Source: Bacillota bacterium
GTDB taxonomy: Bacteria > Bacillota > Bacilli > Alicyclobacillales > SLC66
Assembly (NCBI GenBank): GCA_021828865.1
Contig: JAJZCW010000028.1
Coordinates: forward strand, 1 to 41,080
Length of the DNA stretch: 41,080 nt
Direction of reading: 5' to 3'
Under the pieces are notes generated by a model. The model was not told where the DNA came from, made no database searches, and saw only the letters and a list, made by a program, of their open reading frames with translations. Below, piece after piece: positions 34,231-41,080 of the stretch; position 1 is the first letter of the stretch, and each line of letters opens with the position of its first letter. The translations under genes and the position numbers were made by a program.

Positions 34231-36392
34231 CCGAGTTACTACGAGTGTTGTGGATGACCACCGCTACGGCGGGATTTTGGGAATTTGTCGATATTTTGCG
34301 CAGGTCAAAAAAAATAGAATGGATACCGGGCAATACGGTTCACTTTTTTGCGGCCACGTTGCCGGTCCTTTGGATGACCTTGACGCAAATCTATGTCTCT
34401 CCTGTCAGTATTGTCAATATAGGTATCATCGAAATTATCTATATCGAGCTCCTTTATACGAGAAGCTTAAAAATTTGGGGTAGCTTGGCTTCCTTGGTCG
34501 TACAAACGGTGATTTTTCTGGCGATGCCTATTTGGCATATACAACTAACTAGTACGATCGCCATTCTAGTGGCGGAATGCCTTGCCTTGTTATTTTTTTA
34601 TCAAAAAAGGCATCCTGTTCTTGCTGTAATTCCACTTTTTATCTGGATGTTTATTTTTAATCGCACGAATTTTCTCCATCAATTGGTTGATCTAATCGGG
34701 TTGTTTCTGCCTCTACTCGTGTATACCTTAGAAAGTGCAAGGAGGATTAGGGCCAGTTATGAAAGGAATCATGACGCGCTGACGGGGCTTGGCAATCGAC
34801 TTCATTTTAATGAGTGGATAGGGGAATCTACAGAGACCGGAATGCTTATCCTGCTGGATTTGGATGAGTTCAAGTACGTGAATAAAACATTTGGTAGTGA
34901 TTCGGGGGATGAATTGCTGCTCAAAGTGGGGGAAAGACTCCAGAATGCCGCTGTAGAACCAGCCTGTGTTTTTCGCTGGGGAGGAGACGAATTTGTCATC
35001 TGGATACCAGGGGATTTTGATCACGATCGTTCACTTCTTGAGGCACAACGAATTCATAGAGAAGTGACCGGGGAGCGCTACCCGATTGCTTCAGGGATCA
35101 AGGTGCAAGCCAGCCTGGGTGTTTCATATGGCAGTAGAGGTTTGTCTCGTGTGCTGGAGGTGGATGCTGCCCTGTTAGAGGGGAAACGTAGCGGCAAAGA
35201 TCAGGTTTGCCTGTTTGATCCACTTGCACTGGGAAAAGAAAGGGAACAGAGTGACAATACCAACTTGAGTTTGAGTTGGGTGTCGGAGAGTTTACGGTTT
35301 TTAATGGAAAATTCGACAAAAGGCTTTGTCTTGACGGACCTACACCATGTGATTTTGGACATCAATCCTACCTTTGAAAAATTATCCGGGTATAGAAAAG
35401 ATGATTTGGTAGGGCATCGACCCAAAATGTTAGCCTCCCCCTCTCATTATAACTACATGAGATACGACGAAATGGAGAATTCTTTGAGAGATTTGGGGTG
35501 GTGGAAAGGCACGTTTATCAATAAACGTCCGGATGGACAACTATGGATGGCGGTGGATGAAATTTCTGCCGTGAAAGTGGGTGACCAGGTGGTCGGTTAC
35601 TGGGCGATGGTCGAGCGGGATGCCATTTTTAATATGGAGGAAGAATTGCTCTATGCGCTCGAACGCAATGAGTTGCAGGTATACTATCAACCGAAGTGTA
35701 CATGGGATGGTAGGATTGTGGGGGCGGAAGCGTTGCTGAGGTGGAAACATCCTGAAAACGGGATGATATCTCCAGGGCAATTTGTCTCTGTTGCGGAGTC
35801 CAATGGCTTGATTGTTCCGATTGGTTATTGGGTGATACAGGAGGTGTGCTCGTTCTCCAAACGATTGCAGGCCCTGGATATGCAGATCCCTATTTCAGTC
35901 AACGTCAGCCCCATTCAGTTGAAGGATCCGCTGTTTGCAGAGCACATTAGTCGCATTGTTCAGGATCAACGGGTGAACCCACACTTTATTACCCTCGAAA
36001 TCACAGAAAGTGCGCTGTTAAAGGATGCAGAAGATGCTATCATCAAAAAATTAAAGCTGCACGAGGCGGGCTTTAAGATATCTCTTGATGACTTTGGTAC
36101 TGGTTATTCATCGTTAAGTTACCTGAAGGATTTGCCTTTTGATGAGATCAAGATTGACCAAGCGTTTGTCAGAGATATGGAGTTTAACGAAAACAGCACC
36201 ATTGTGTTATCTTCTATTATTTCGCTGGCACATTCACTGAAGCGTTCCATAGTGGCGGAAGGTGTCGAGAACAAAGAACAACTTGATTTCTTATCGAACA
36301 TGGGTTGCGAGGTGTTTCAGGGCTTTTACTTTGCCTATCCGGAACATGGGGATATTCTCGTGGATAAAATTAGCAAGCAAATGAATGCGTGA
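34227..36392 (+). CDS. Membrane GGDEF-PAS-EAL c-di-GMP enzyme
   Basis: A 721-residue protein with five or six membrane helices over residues 38-170. A GGDEF domain follows (about 180-330) with an intact GGDEF at 252-256 and DALTGLGNR; no inhibitory RxxD is seen at the usual place before it. A PAS domain lies at about 356-465 (LTDLHHVILDINPTFEKLSG). The EAL domain (about 470-718) has EAL at 501-503, LEITESALL, DDFGTGYSSLSYLKDLPFDE, and VAEGVEN. Both active sites look complete, so it could make and degrade cyclic di-GMP, with the balance set by the membrane and PAS inputs. It is the last gene of the ATGA-coupled trio. Confidence 0.93.
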   Translation: MTELLRVLWMTTATAGFWEFVDILRRSKKIEWIPGNTVHFFAATLPVLWMTLTQIYVSPVSIVNIGIIEIIYIELLYTRSLKIWGSLASLVVQTVIFLAMPIWHIQLTSTIAILVAECLALLFFYQKRHPVLAVIPLFIWMFIFNRTNFLHQLVDLIGLFLPLLVYTLESARRIRASYERNHDALTGLGNRLHFNEWIGESTETGMLILLDLDEFKYVNKTFGSDSGDELLLKVGERLQNAAVEPACVFRWGGDEFVIWIPGDFDHDRSLLEAQRIHREVTGERYPIASGIKVQASLGVSYGSRGLSRVLEVDAALLEGKRSGKDQVCLFDPLALGKEREQSDNTNLSLSWVSESLRFLMENSTKGFVLTDLHHVILDINPTFEKLSGYRKDDLVGHRPKMLASPSHYNYMRYDEMENSLRDLGWWKGTFINKRPDGQLWMAVDEISAVKVGDQVVGYWAMVERDAIFNMEEELLYALERNELQVYYQPKCTWDGRIVGAEALLRWKHPENGMISPGQFVSVAESNGLIVPIGYWVIQEVCSFSKRLQALDMQIPISVNVSPIQLKDPLFAEHISRIVQDQRVNPHFITLEITESALLKDAEDAIIKKLKLHEAGFKISLDDFGTGYSSLSYLKDLPFDEIKIDQAFVRDMEFNENSTIVLSSIISLAHSLKRSIVAEGVENKEQLDFLSNMGCEVFQGFYFAYPEHGDILVDKISKQMNA

Positions 36393-36404
36393 AGATAACG
36401 CCTA

Positions 36405-36758
36405 ATGCATGCGGTGTTTGATTTGGATATTGGCTGGTGGTACACTGAAATAGAACGCATGTTCTATTTTGGGGGCGTTTACTTGCGACCACTTGCAGAA
36501 ATCAGGCGCCATATCCTTTTGCGGCGATTGTACGAACGGATCAGGCAACTGGGAAAAGCATCGGCCAGGCATCTAAAGGCAAACGATATCCAGTTACTCC
36601 ATGTGGAAACCCGGCAATTTGACGTGTTGGTGGAGTACAAGCATCGAGGGCTTATTTACGAAGCCATGTTCACCATTCCCATGTTGGATGCAGAGATTGA
36701 AGGATGGTTGGCTGAATCGCCGTTTGTGTTGAAGGAGAAGCAGATGGAGCATGAATGA
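36405..36758 (+). CDS. Hypothetical protein before the alpha/beta hydrolase
   Basis: A 117-residue protein without a recognised family. It begins with MHAVFDLDIGWWYTEIERMF and has a basic middle (EIRRHILLRRLYERIRQLG) and a mixed alpha/beta end with DVLVEYKHRGLIYEAMFTIP. It has no signal peptide or membrane helix. The ribosome binding site is weak and lies 12 bases after the EAL gene stop, so readthrough or coupling from the upstream genes is likely. Its 3' end overlaps the start of the hydrolase gene by eight bases. Confidence 0.65.
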   Translation: MHAVFDLDIGWWYTEIERMFYFGGVYLRPLAEIRRHILLRRLYERIRQLGKASARHLKANDIQLLHVETRQFDVLVEYKHRGLIYEAMFTIPMLDAEIEGWLAESPFVLKEKQMEHE

Positions 36759-37491
36759 TGTCACCAGAGTGACTTATCTGTCGGGTGCTTATCAAGTGAC
36801 AGGTTTTTTGGCGCGATCGGACTTAGGGAAAGCTCGCGGGAAGCTTCCCGGTCTGGTGTATTGTCGCGGAGGCATCGGGCGAGTGGGAATGGTGCGGACA
36901 GAATGGATGCAGGCATTTGCGTCGAGAGGATTAGTGGTCATGGCGCCCGCCTATCGGGGCAACGAGGGAGGAGAAGGGCGCGATGAATTTGGTGGCGGGG
37001 ATGTGGAGGATACAAGCGCCGCCGTTCGTTATCTTCGTGAAATGCCTGAGGTTGATCCGGAGCGGGTGTCTGTCATGGGGTTTTCCAGAGGAGCAGTCAA
37101 TGCGTTTCAGACGGCGATCGAGGAACCGGGCGTTCATCGATTGGTACTGTGGGGAGGCGTATCGGATCTCGCGGCTACCTACGATGAGCGCATGGACTTG
37201 CGAAAAATGCTTCGCAGGGTCATCGGAGGCACGCCATCAAGAAGGCCTGAGTCTTATCAAAAGCGCTCCGCTGCCTATCGTGCTGCGGAGCTTCCCTGCC
37301 CGATCCTCATTGTTCACGGCACTGCCGATGTTCAGGTGGATGTGACCCATGCCTATCGCATGATGGAAGCCCTGGAAAGGGCAGAAAAGTCATACGAGGC
37401 ACACCTATATGACGGGATTGGTCATCATCCTCCTGAACCCATATGGTCTGCGGTGGTCGATCGGTGGATAGAGTGGTTATTAGAGACCTGA
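36751..37491 (+). CDS. Alpha/beta hydrolase of the prolyl oligopeptidase / dienelactone hydrolase type
   Basis: A 246-residue cytoplasmic hydrolase. The nucleophile elbow is GFSRGA with Ser112, the acid is probably in HGTADVQVD (Asp193 or Asp197), and the His is in GIGHHPPEP (225-226). YCRGGIGRVG and PAYRGNEGGEGRDEFGGGD form the oxyanion-side and lid-like loops and resemble S9-family peptidase domains. The substrate is unknown. It starts inside the previous gene with GAAGGAGAAG upstream and is followed 24 bases later by the Stay-Green-family gene. Confidence 0.85.
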   Translation: MNDVTRVTYLSGAYQVTGFLARSDLGKARGKLPGLVYCRGGIGRVGMVRTEWMQAFASRGLVVMAPAYRGNEGGEGRDEFGGGDVEDTSAAVRYLREMPEVDPERVSVMGFSRGAVNAFQTAIEEPGVHRLVLWGGVSDLAATYDERMDLRKMLRRVIGGTPSRRPESYQKRSAAYRAAELPCPILIVHGTADVQVDVTHAYRMMEALERAEKSYEAHLYDGIGHHPPEPIWSAVVDRWIEWLLET

Positions 37492-37515
37492 TCACTCTCA
37501 TTGGGAGATGAAGAA

Positions 37516-37980
37516 ATGTCCCGTTTGAATCCCAATAAACTATATTGCCGTTTGCTAAGCGAAAGTCAACTGGATGGACCTATCCTTCCACGCCGTTATA
37601 CGCTTACCCATTCTGATAGAACAGGAGAACTGTTTTTGAGCATTGGGCCTGATTATCAGCGTGAGCAAATCAGAGGATGGTACACCCGACTGATGCGGGA
37701 TGAAGTGCTGGCGGAGTGGAGGCAACAGGAGGAGGGATATCTCCTTTGGATTGATGTGCACGTGAGCGGGGGATGGGCGATCGGCACCGCATCCTGGAGA
37801 AATTCCATTTTGCATAGGGAGATGCCGCTTGTGCTGGAGACGCTCCACTATGGTGATAGGTATCTGGTGAAGCGTCACCCTGAACTTGATCAGGCACCAG
37901 TAAAGGTTCGTTTTGCTTCTACAAAAAAGAAATTCCATAAAGTCGAAGCCTGGGGCGTTTTTGGGGACTACCGCCTTTAA
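37516..37980 (+). CDS. Stay-Green (SGR) family protein, bacterial type
   Basis: A 154-residue protein that matches my recollection of the Staygreen family: SRLNPNKLYCRLL, GPILPRRYTLTHSDRTGELF, IGPDYQREQIRGWYTRLMRD EVLAEW (split here at a domain turn), HVSGGWAIG, and REMPLVLETLHYGD. In plants, SGR removes magnesium from chlorophyll a; bacterial members occur in several Firmicutes and Chloroflexi that do not photosynthesise, and their natural substrate is unclear. The ATG at 37516 follows GGGAG by about eight bases and gives the family N terminus. It ends the gene run that begins with the coupled trio. Its function here is unknown and could involve another tetrapyrrole or something unrelated. 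Confidence 0.82.
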   Translation: MSRLNPNKLYCRLLSESQLDGPILPRRYTLTHSDRTGELFLSIGPDYQREQIRGWYTRLMRDEVLAEWRQQEEGYLLWIDVHVSGGWAIGTASWRNSILHREMPLVLETLHYGDRYLVKRHPELDQAPVKVRFASTKKKFHKVEAWGVFGDYRL

Positions 37981-38050
37981 GGTTAGCATAGGGAGGCGAG
38001 AGAAAGACGTCCCCAAAGATGGCCACCAATTCGATCCGCATCGCTGGCTG

Positions 38051-39217
38051 TTATCCGTTGTATGCGTAGGTCTCTTCCAGAATCATTCGATACTCTTGTT
38101 TGGTGATGCTTCTTACATTGCTTGGTGTGGAACCATTCTCATATGCCAAATCAACTAGACGTCCAAAGTCTTCTTGAGAAATTCTAGGCAACTCGCTAAG
38201 TAAGGGGATGCCAAGTAACCTTGTAAAGGAAAATATTCCTGTAATTAGTTTTTCCATTGCTCTTTCATCGCTGTCAGTGTCACTTGCAAATCGCATCAAG
38301 CGCGCAAGTGTTGCGTGGAGGGGGACATGCCCATCTGCGTTAAAACGAAGCACATGCGGTAAAAAAATCGCATTGGCCACGCCGTGCGGGGTATCGTAGA
38401 CACTTCCTAGCGCTTCAGCTAGACAGTGAACGGATGCTACATCTGCGTTGCCAAAGCTAAGACCAGCTAAAAGACTGCCTTCCAGCATCTTGGTTCGGGC
38501 CCTCAGATTTTTGCCGTCTTCTACCGCTAACGGTAATGCGGGAACAATGGTTCGCATCGCCTCTGCGCCGTAGGCTTTTGAAAGTGGGCTAGTAACCGTG
38601 CAGGTGTAACCTTCTATCGCATGAACCAGCGCGTCGACTCCCGTTGCTGCCGTGACGGATGCCTGAACGCTGACGGTCAATTGAGGATCCAGCACCGCCA
38701 GGACGGGCCGCATATTCTCGTGTTTGAGCGTCATTTTTCGGTGGGTAGAGGACTCCGTAATGACGGCGGAACGGGTGACTTCCGAGCCGGTACCAGCTGT
38801 GGTGGGAACGCATAGGATAGGTGCTATTTGACGATAGGGTAGATGGCCATCTGCGTAGTCACTTGGGGTGCCGCCAGATTTGGCAAGCAGCGCAATCGTT
38901 TTGGCGGTGTCCATGGCGCTTCCTCCACCAATCGCAAGTACCGCTTCGGCGTTGATCGCGTTGAATAGTTCAGCACCATGCAGGCAATCTGTATCGCGCG
39001 GATTTTGGGCTACCTGGTCGTTGATTTCAATATGTATGCCGCTTTTTTCAAGGAGTTCGGCAATCGGTGTGACGAGCCCTGCTTTCAAGATCCCGGGGTC
39101 AGTCACGATTAACAATCTGGTGATACCTAAAGCCTTTATCTCGTCTGGCAGTTGGGACGATTCGCCGACCCCGAAGCGAATTCGAGCAGGCATATGGTAG
39201 GTAAACAATCGAATCAA
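38051..39217 (-). CDS. Iron-containing (group III) alcohol dehydrogenase
   Basis: A 388-residue member of the Fe-ADH / dehydroquinate synthase-like family. The NAD-binding GGGSAMDTAK and PTTAGTGSEVT are clear. The metal ligands should be the Asp and His in GVDALVHAIEGY, the His in SVHCLAEALG and the His in DTPHGVANA. The substrate may be an alcohol, lactaldehyde or a related compound. The start is a TTG at 39217 that lies very close to GGAG; a second TTG at 39208 is better spaced, so the first three residues are uncertain. It is divergent from the aldo-keto reductase gene. Confidence 0.93.
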   Translation of the reverse strand: MIRLFTYHMPARIRFGVGESSQLPDEIKALGITRLLIVTDPGILKAGLVTPIAELLEKSGIHIEINDQVAQNPRDTDCLHGAELFNAINAEAVLAIGGGSAMDTAKTIALLAKSGGTPSDYADGHLPYRQIAPILCVPTTAGTGSEVTRSAVITESSTHRKMTLKHENMRPVLAVLDPQLTVSVQASVTAATGVDALVHAIEGYTCTVTSPLSKAYGAEAMRTIVPALPLAVEDGKNLRARTKMLEGSLLAGLSFGNADVASVHCLAEALGSVYDTPHGVANAIFLPHVLRFNADGHVPLHATLARLMRFASDTDSDERAMEKLITGIFSFTRLLGIPLLSELPRISQEDFGRLVDLAYENGSTPSNVRSITKQEYRMILEETYAYNG

Positions 39218-39301
39218 ACTCCTTTTTTAGATTTAGGATAAGATGTTAGAGTGAAGGTTGCAATGTGATCATACGGATTATCAGAAAGGAGACATGGTCA
39301 G

Positions 39302-40198
39302 ATGGAAAAAAGACGCTTTGGCAATACCGATATGGAGGTTAGTGTGCTTGGATTTGGCGGTGCAGAGATTGGGTACCAGGGTGCAACTGAGAAAGATGTT
39401 GCTGCGCTTTTTGAGAGTGCGCTTGGTGCGGGCCTCAATGTGATCGATACGGCGGAGTGCTACATGAACAGCGAAGAATTGATCGGCAACACGCTGTCGC
39501 ATCGCCGCCATGAGTACTATCTGTTTACGAAGTGTGGTCATGCCTCTGGCATGAAGGGCGCGGATTGGGACCCGGCAATGTTGGCTTTGCAAATTGATAG
39601 GAGTTTGCAACGTCTGAAAACTGATTACGTGGATGTCATTCATTTACATAGTTGCACGGAAGAAATTCTTAAGCAAGGTGCAGTGATTGAAGTCCTTCAG
39701 CGGGCGAAGGAAGCGGGAAAAACACGGTACATCGGCTACAGTGGCGATGGTAAGGCGGCGCTTTTTGCGGTCAAGTCAGGCCTTTTTGACAGCTTGGAAA
39801 CTTCAGTGAATATCGCGGATCAGGAAGGCATTGATTTGACGATTCCAAAGGCAATAGAGCAGGGCATGGGCGTGATTGCTAAGCGCCCCATCGCCAATGC
39901 AGCCTGGAGGAGCGGGTCGTTGCCGGCTGACGAATATGCACGTCCCTACTACCATCGCCTTCAAGACTTGAATTATGATTTCCTGAATGGGAACGTCAGC
40001 GACTCAATTGCACGAGCACTTCGGTTCACACTTAGTGTGCCTGGTGTTGATACTGCCATTGTGGGCACCGCCAAACCGGAACGTTACCGTGAAAATGTGG
40101 AAATGGCAGCGCGTGGTCCGCTATCAACGGATGACTACCAGTCGATCCGTTCTCGTTGGCATGAGGTGGCTAAACCGGATTGGGTAGGCCTCACCTAA
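39302..40198 (+). CDS. Aldo/keto reductase
   Basis: A 298-residue NADPH-type oxidoreductase with a TIM barrel. The catalytic Asp and Tyr lie in NVIDTAECYMNSEELIG, the Lys in LFTKCGH and the His in VIHLHSC. KTRYIGYSGDG and FTLSVPGVDTAIVGTAKPER match the later barrel strands and the cofactor site. The usual substrates are aldehydes or sugar derivatives. AAAGGAG precedes the ATG by ten bases. It shares a short 84-base divergent promoter region with the iron alcohol dehydrogenase, so the two may be controlled together. Confidence 0.93.
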   Translation: MEKRRFGNTDMEVSVLGFGGAEIGYQGATEKDVAALFESALGAGLNVIDTAECYMNSEELIGNTLSHRRHEYYLFTKCGHASGMKGADWDPAMLALQIDRSLQRLKTDYVDVIHLHSCTEEILKQGAVIEVLQRAKEAGKTRYIGYSGDGKAALFAVKSGLFDSLETSVNIADQEGIDLTIPKAIEQGMGVIAKRPIANAAWRSGSLPADEYARPYYHRLQDLNYDFLNGNVSDSIARALRFTLSVPGVDTAIVGTAKPERYRENVEMAARGPLSTDDYQSIRSRWHEVAKPDWVGLT

Positions 40199-40239
40199 GT
40201 CAATGAAGCCAATAGATCAAAGAGCATCGCTGAAGTGAC

Positions 40240-41080
40240 TCACTTTGTTTCTGAATTAGGCGCTGGCGTAGTCGCTTCGTCTTTATGGACATACCGGCGA
40301 CCGCGAAAAATGGAGATGAGGGCTGCCACAAGCGACATGATGAGCGATGCGGTGAACGCGAGACTAAGTCCATGCAAAAATGGCGGGCCGATCAGCGATG
40401 GGAAGAATTTCTGACCGATCACATAATGAACATCTGCAGCAGACATTTTTTGCAGGATTCCGAATTCCTGTAAGAGGTTTTTTAATGGATTGTAACCAAG
40501 CAGTGCCGCAAAGAGGGACGAGCTCGGTGGTAAATGCGAGACCGCGATCGCCCCTTGAAGGGGCACTCCGTGTTTGACGAGTCCCGTTTGCATCGCAAGC
40601 GGTAATTTCTGCGCAAGCCCTGTAATCATGATCGAGAAGAACAGTCCCATGCTGAGCATGGATCCCGCATTGTTAAAGGTGGCTCGCATGCCGGAGCCTA
40701 CGCCTCGATACGCGGCAGGGAGCGCGTTCATGATAGCGGCAGTATTTGGCGAGGCAAAAAGTCCCATGCCAATGCCGATGATGAGCAGATAGAGCCAAAA
40801 GATCCAGGGATTGAAGTCAAGCGGCAACGTGGTAAATAGGAAAAAACCAATGGCAGTTACCACCATTCCCAGCGTGGAAAATGTCCTTGCACCGAAGCGA
40901 TCCGAGAGCATGCCGCTGATCGGACCTGCTACGAGGAATCCCAGCATTTGTGGGAGTGTATACAAACCTGCGATTAGCGGTGTTTGCGAGTAGGAAACCC
41001 CATGAAGCGGTAAGTAGATTCCTTGTAGCCAGATGATCAGCATGAATTGGAGCCCGCCGCGTGCCAGAGCGGATAATAAC
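40240..41080 (-). CDS. DHA2/EmrB-type MFS exporter, C-terminal part (5' end outside window)
   Basis: The frame runs to the window edge without a start, reading LLSALARGGLQFMLIIWLQG at its upstream end, so the N-terminal half of the transporter lies beyond 41080. About 280 residues are visible, with roughly seven membrane helices. Features are GPISGMLSDRFGAR (a motif A-like loop between helices), GMGLFASPNTAAIMNALP and GVGSGMRATFNNAGSMLSMG, which resembles the helix 11 region of DHA2 drug exporters. The basic and acidic tail (FRGRRYVHKDEATT) is cytoplasmic. The substrate is unknown. Confidence 0.88.
   Translation of the reverse strand, partial: LLSALARGGLQFMLIIWLQGIYLPLHGVSYSQTPLIAGLYTLPQMLGFLVAGPISGMLSDRFGARTFSTLGMVVTAIGFFLFTTLPLDFNPWIFWLYLLIIGIGMGLFASPNTAAIMNALPAAYRGVGSGMRATFNNAGSMLSMGLFFSIMITGLAQKLPLAMQTGLVKHGVPLQGAIAVSHLPPSSSLFAALLGYNPLKNLLQEFGILQKMSAADVHYVIGQKFFPSLIGPPFLHGLSLAFTASLIMSLVAALISIFRGRRYVHKDEATTPAPNSETK

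Noticed and set aside
1..41080. CRISPR arrays, tRNA or rRNA genes, insertion sequences, prophage or attachment sites
   Set aside because: I read for spaced repeats, cloverleaf-like sequences, transposase motifs and terminal inverted repeats and found none that held up. A tRNA or covariance-model scan would be decisive.

Overview
The window reads as chromosomal DNA of a low-to-mid GC, Gram-positive, probably spore-forming member of the Bacilli. The evidence is strong AGGAGG-type ribosome binding sites, frequent TTG/GTG starts, signal peptides of Gram-positive type, a SigL (sigma-54)-type roc operon, RsbW/RsbU-type partner-switching proteins and a type I CoaA. An Alicyclobacillus-like relative is my guess (inference; no rRNA is present). 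I see no tRNA, rRNA, CRISPR array, transposase or prophage.

Region 1 (1-9.5 kb, all leftward) is a sugar-utilisation locus. It holds an orphan PAS fragment, a small Gln-rich protein, and then an operon read from 7432 down to 872: solute-binding protein, intercistronic hairpin, two ABC permeases, cellobiose/mannobiose 2-epimerase, GH130 mannosylglucose phosphorylase and a second GH130 phosphorylase. Together they suggest import of beta-mannosides (or cellobiose-like disaccharides), epimerisation of the reducing-end sugar and phosphorolysis to mannose-1-phosphate. The ABC ATPase and an extracellular mannanase are absent. An AraC/YesN-type and a LacI-type regulator lie just upstream, and a cre/LacI-like operator sits at the operon promoter.

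Region 2 (9.5-12.8 kb) has a frameshifted small gene, a CE7 acetyl esterase, a YceI protein with an operator over its -10 box, a secreted repeat-domain protein, and a small zinc-ribbon gene coupled to a micro-ORF.

Region 3 (12.8-17.8 kb) is a signalling group: RsbW-like ATPase, methyl-accepting chemotaxis protein, and a large membrane PAS-PP2C phosphatase. Region 4 (17.9-20.7 kb) is rocD-rocG (ornithine and glutamate catabolism) behind a very clear sigma-54 promoter with upstream repeated half-sites.

Region 5 (20.7-29.7 kb) carries a NERD-nuclease/UvrD-like helicase, a secreted protein with a duplicated domain, a Trp/Tyr-rich secreted protein, coaA, an OmpR-type two-component pair and ilvB-ilvH. 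Region 6 (29.8-41.1 kb) carries an MFS transporter, a MalT-like LuxR regulator, a translationally coupled trio (two unknown small proteins and a GGDEF-PAS-EAL protein), an unknown protein, an alpha/beta hydrolase, a Stay-Green-family protein, an iron alcohol dehydrogenase, an aldo-keto reductase and the C-terminal part of a DHA2-type exporter cut by the window end.

The items I would look at first are the bacterial Stay-Green homologue, the sigma-54 control region of rocD-rocG, the kinase/MCP/phosphatase group, the coupled unknown small proteins before the c-di-GMP enzyme, and the frameshifted gene at 9.6-9.8 kb.
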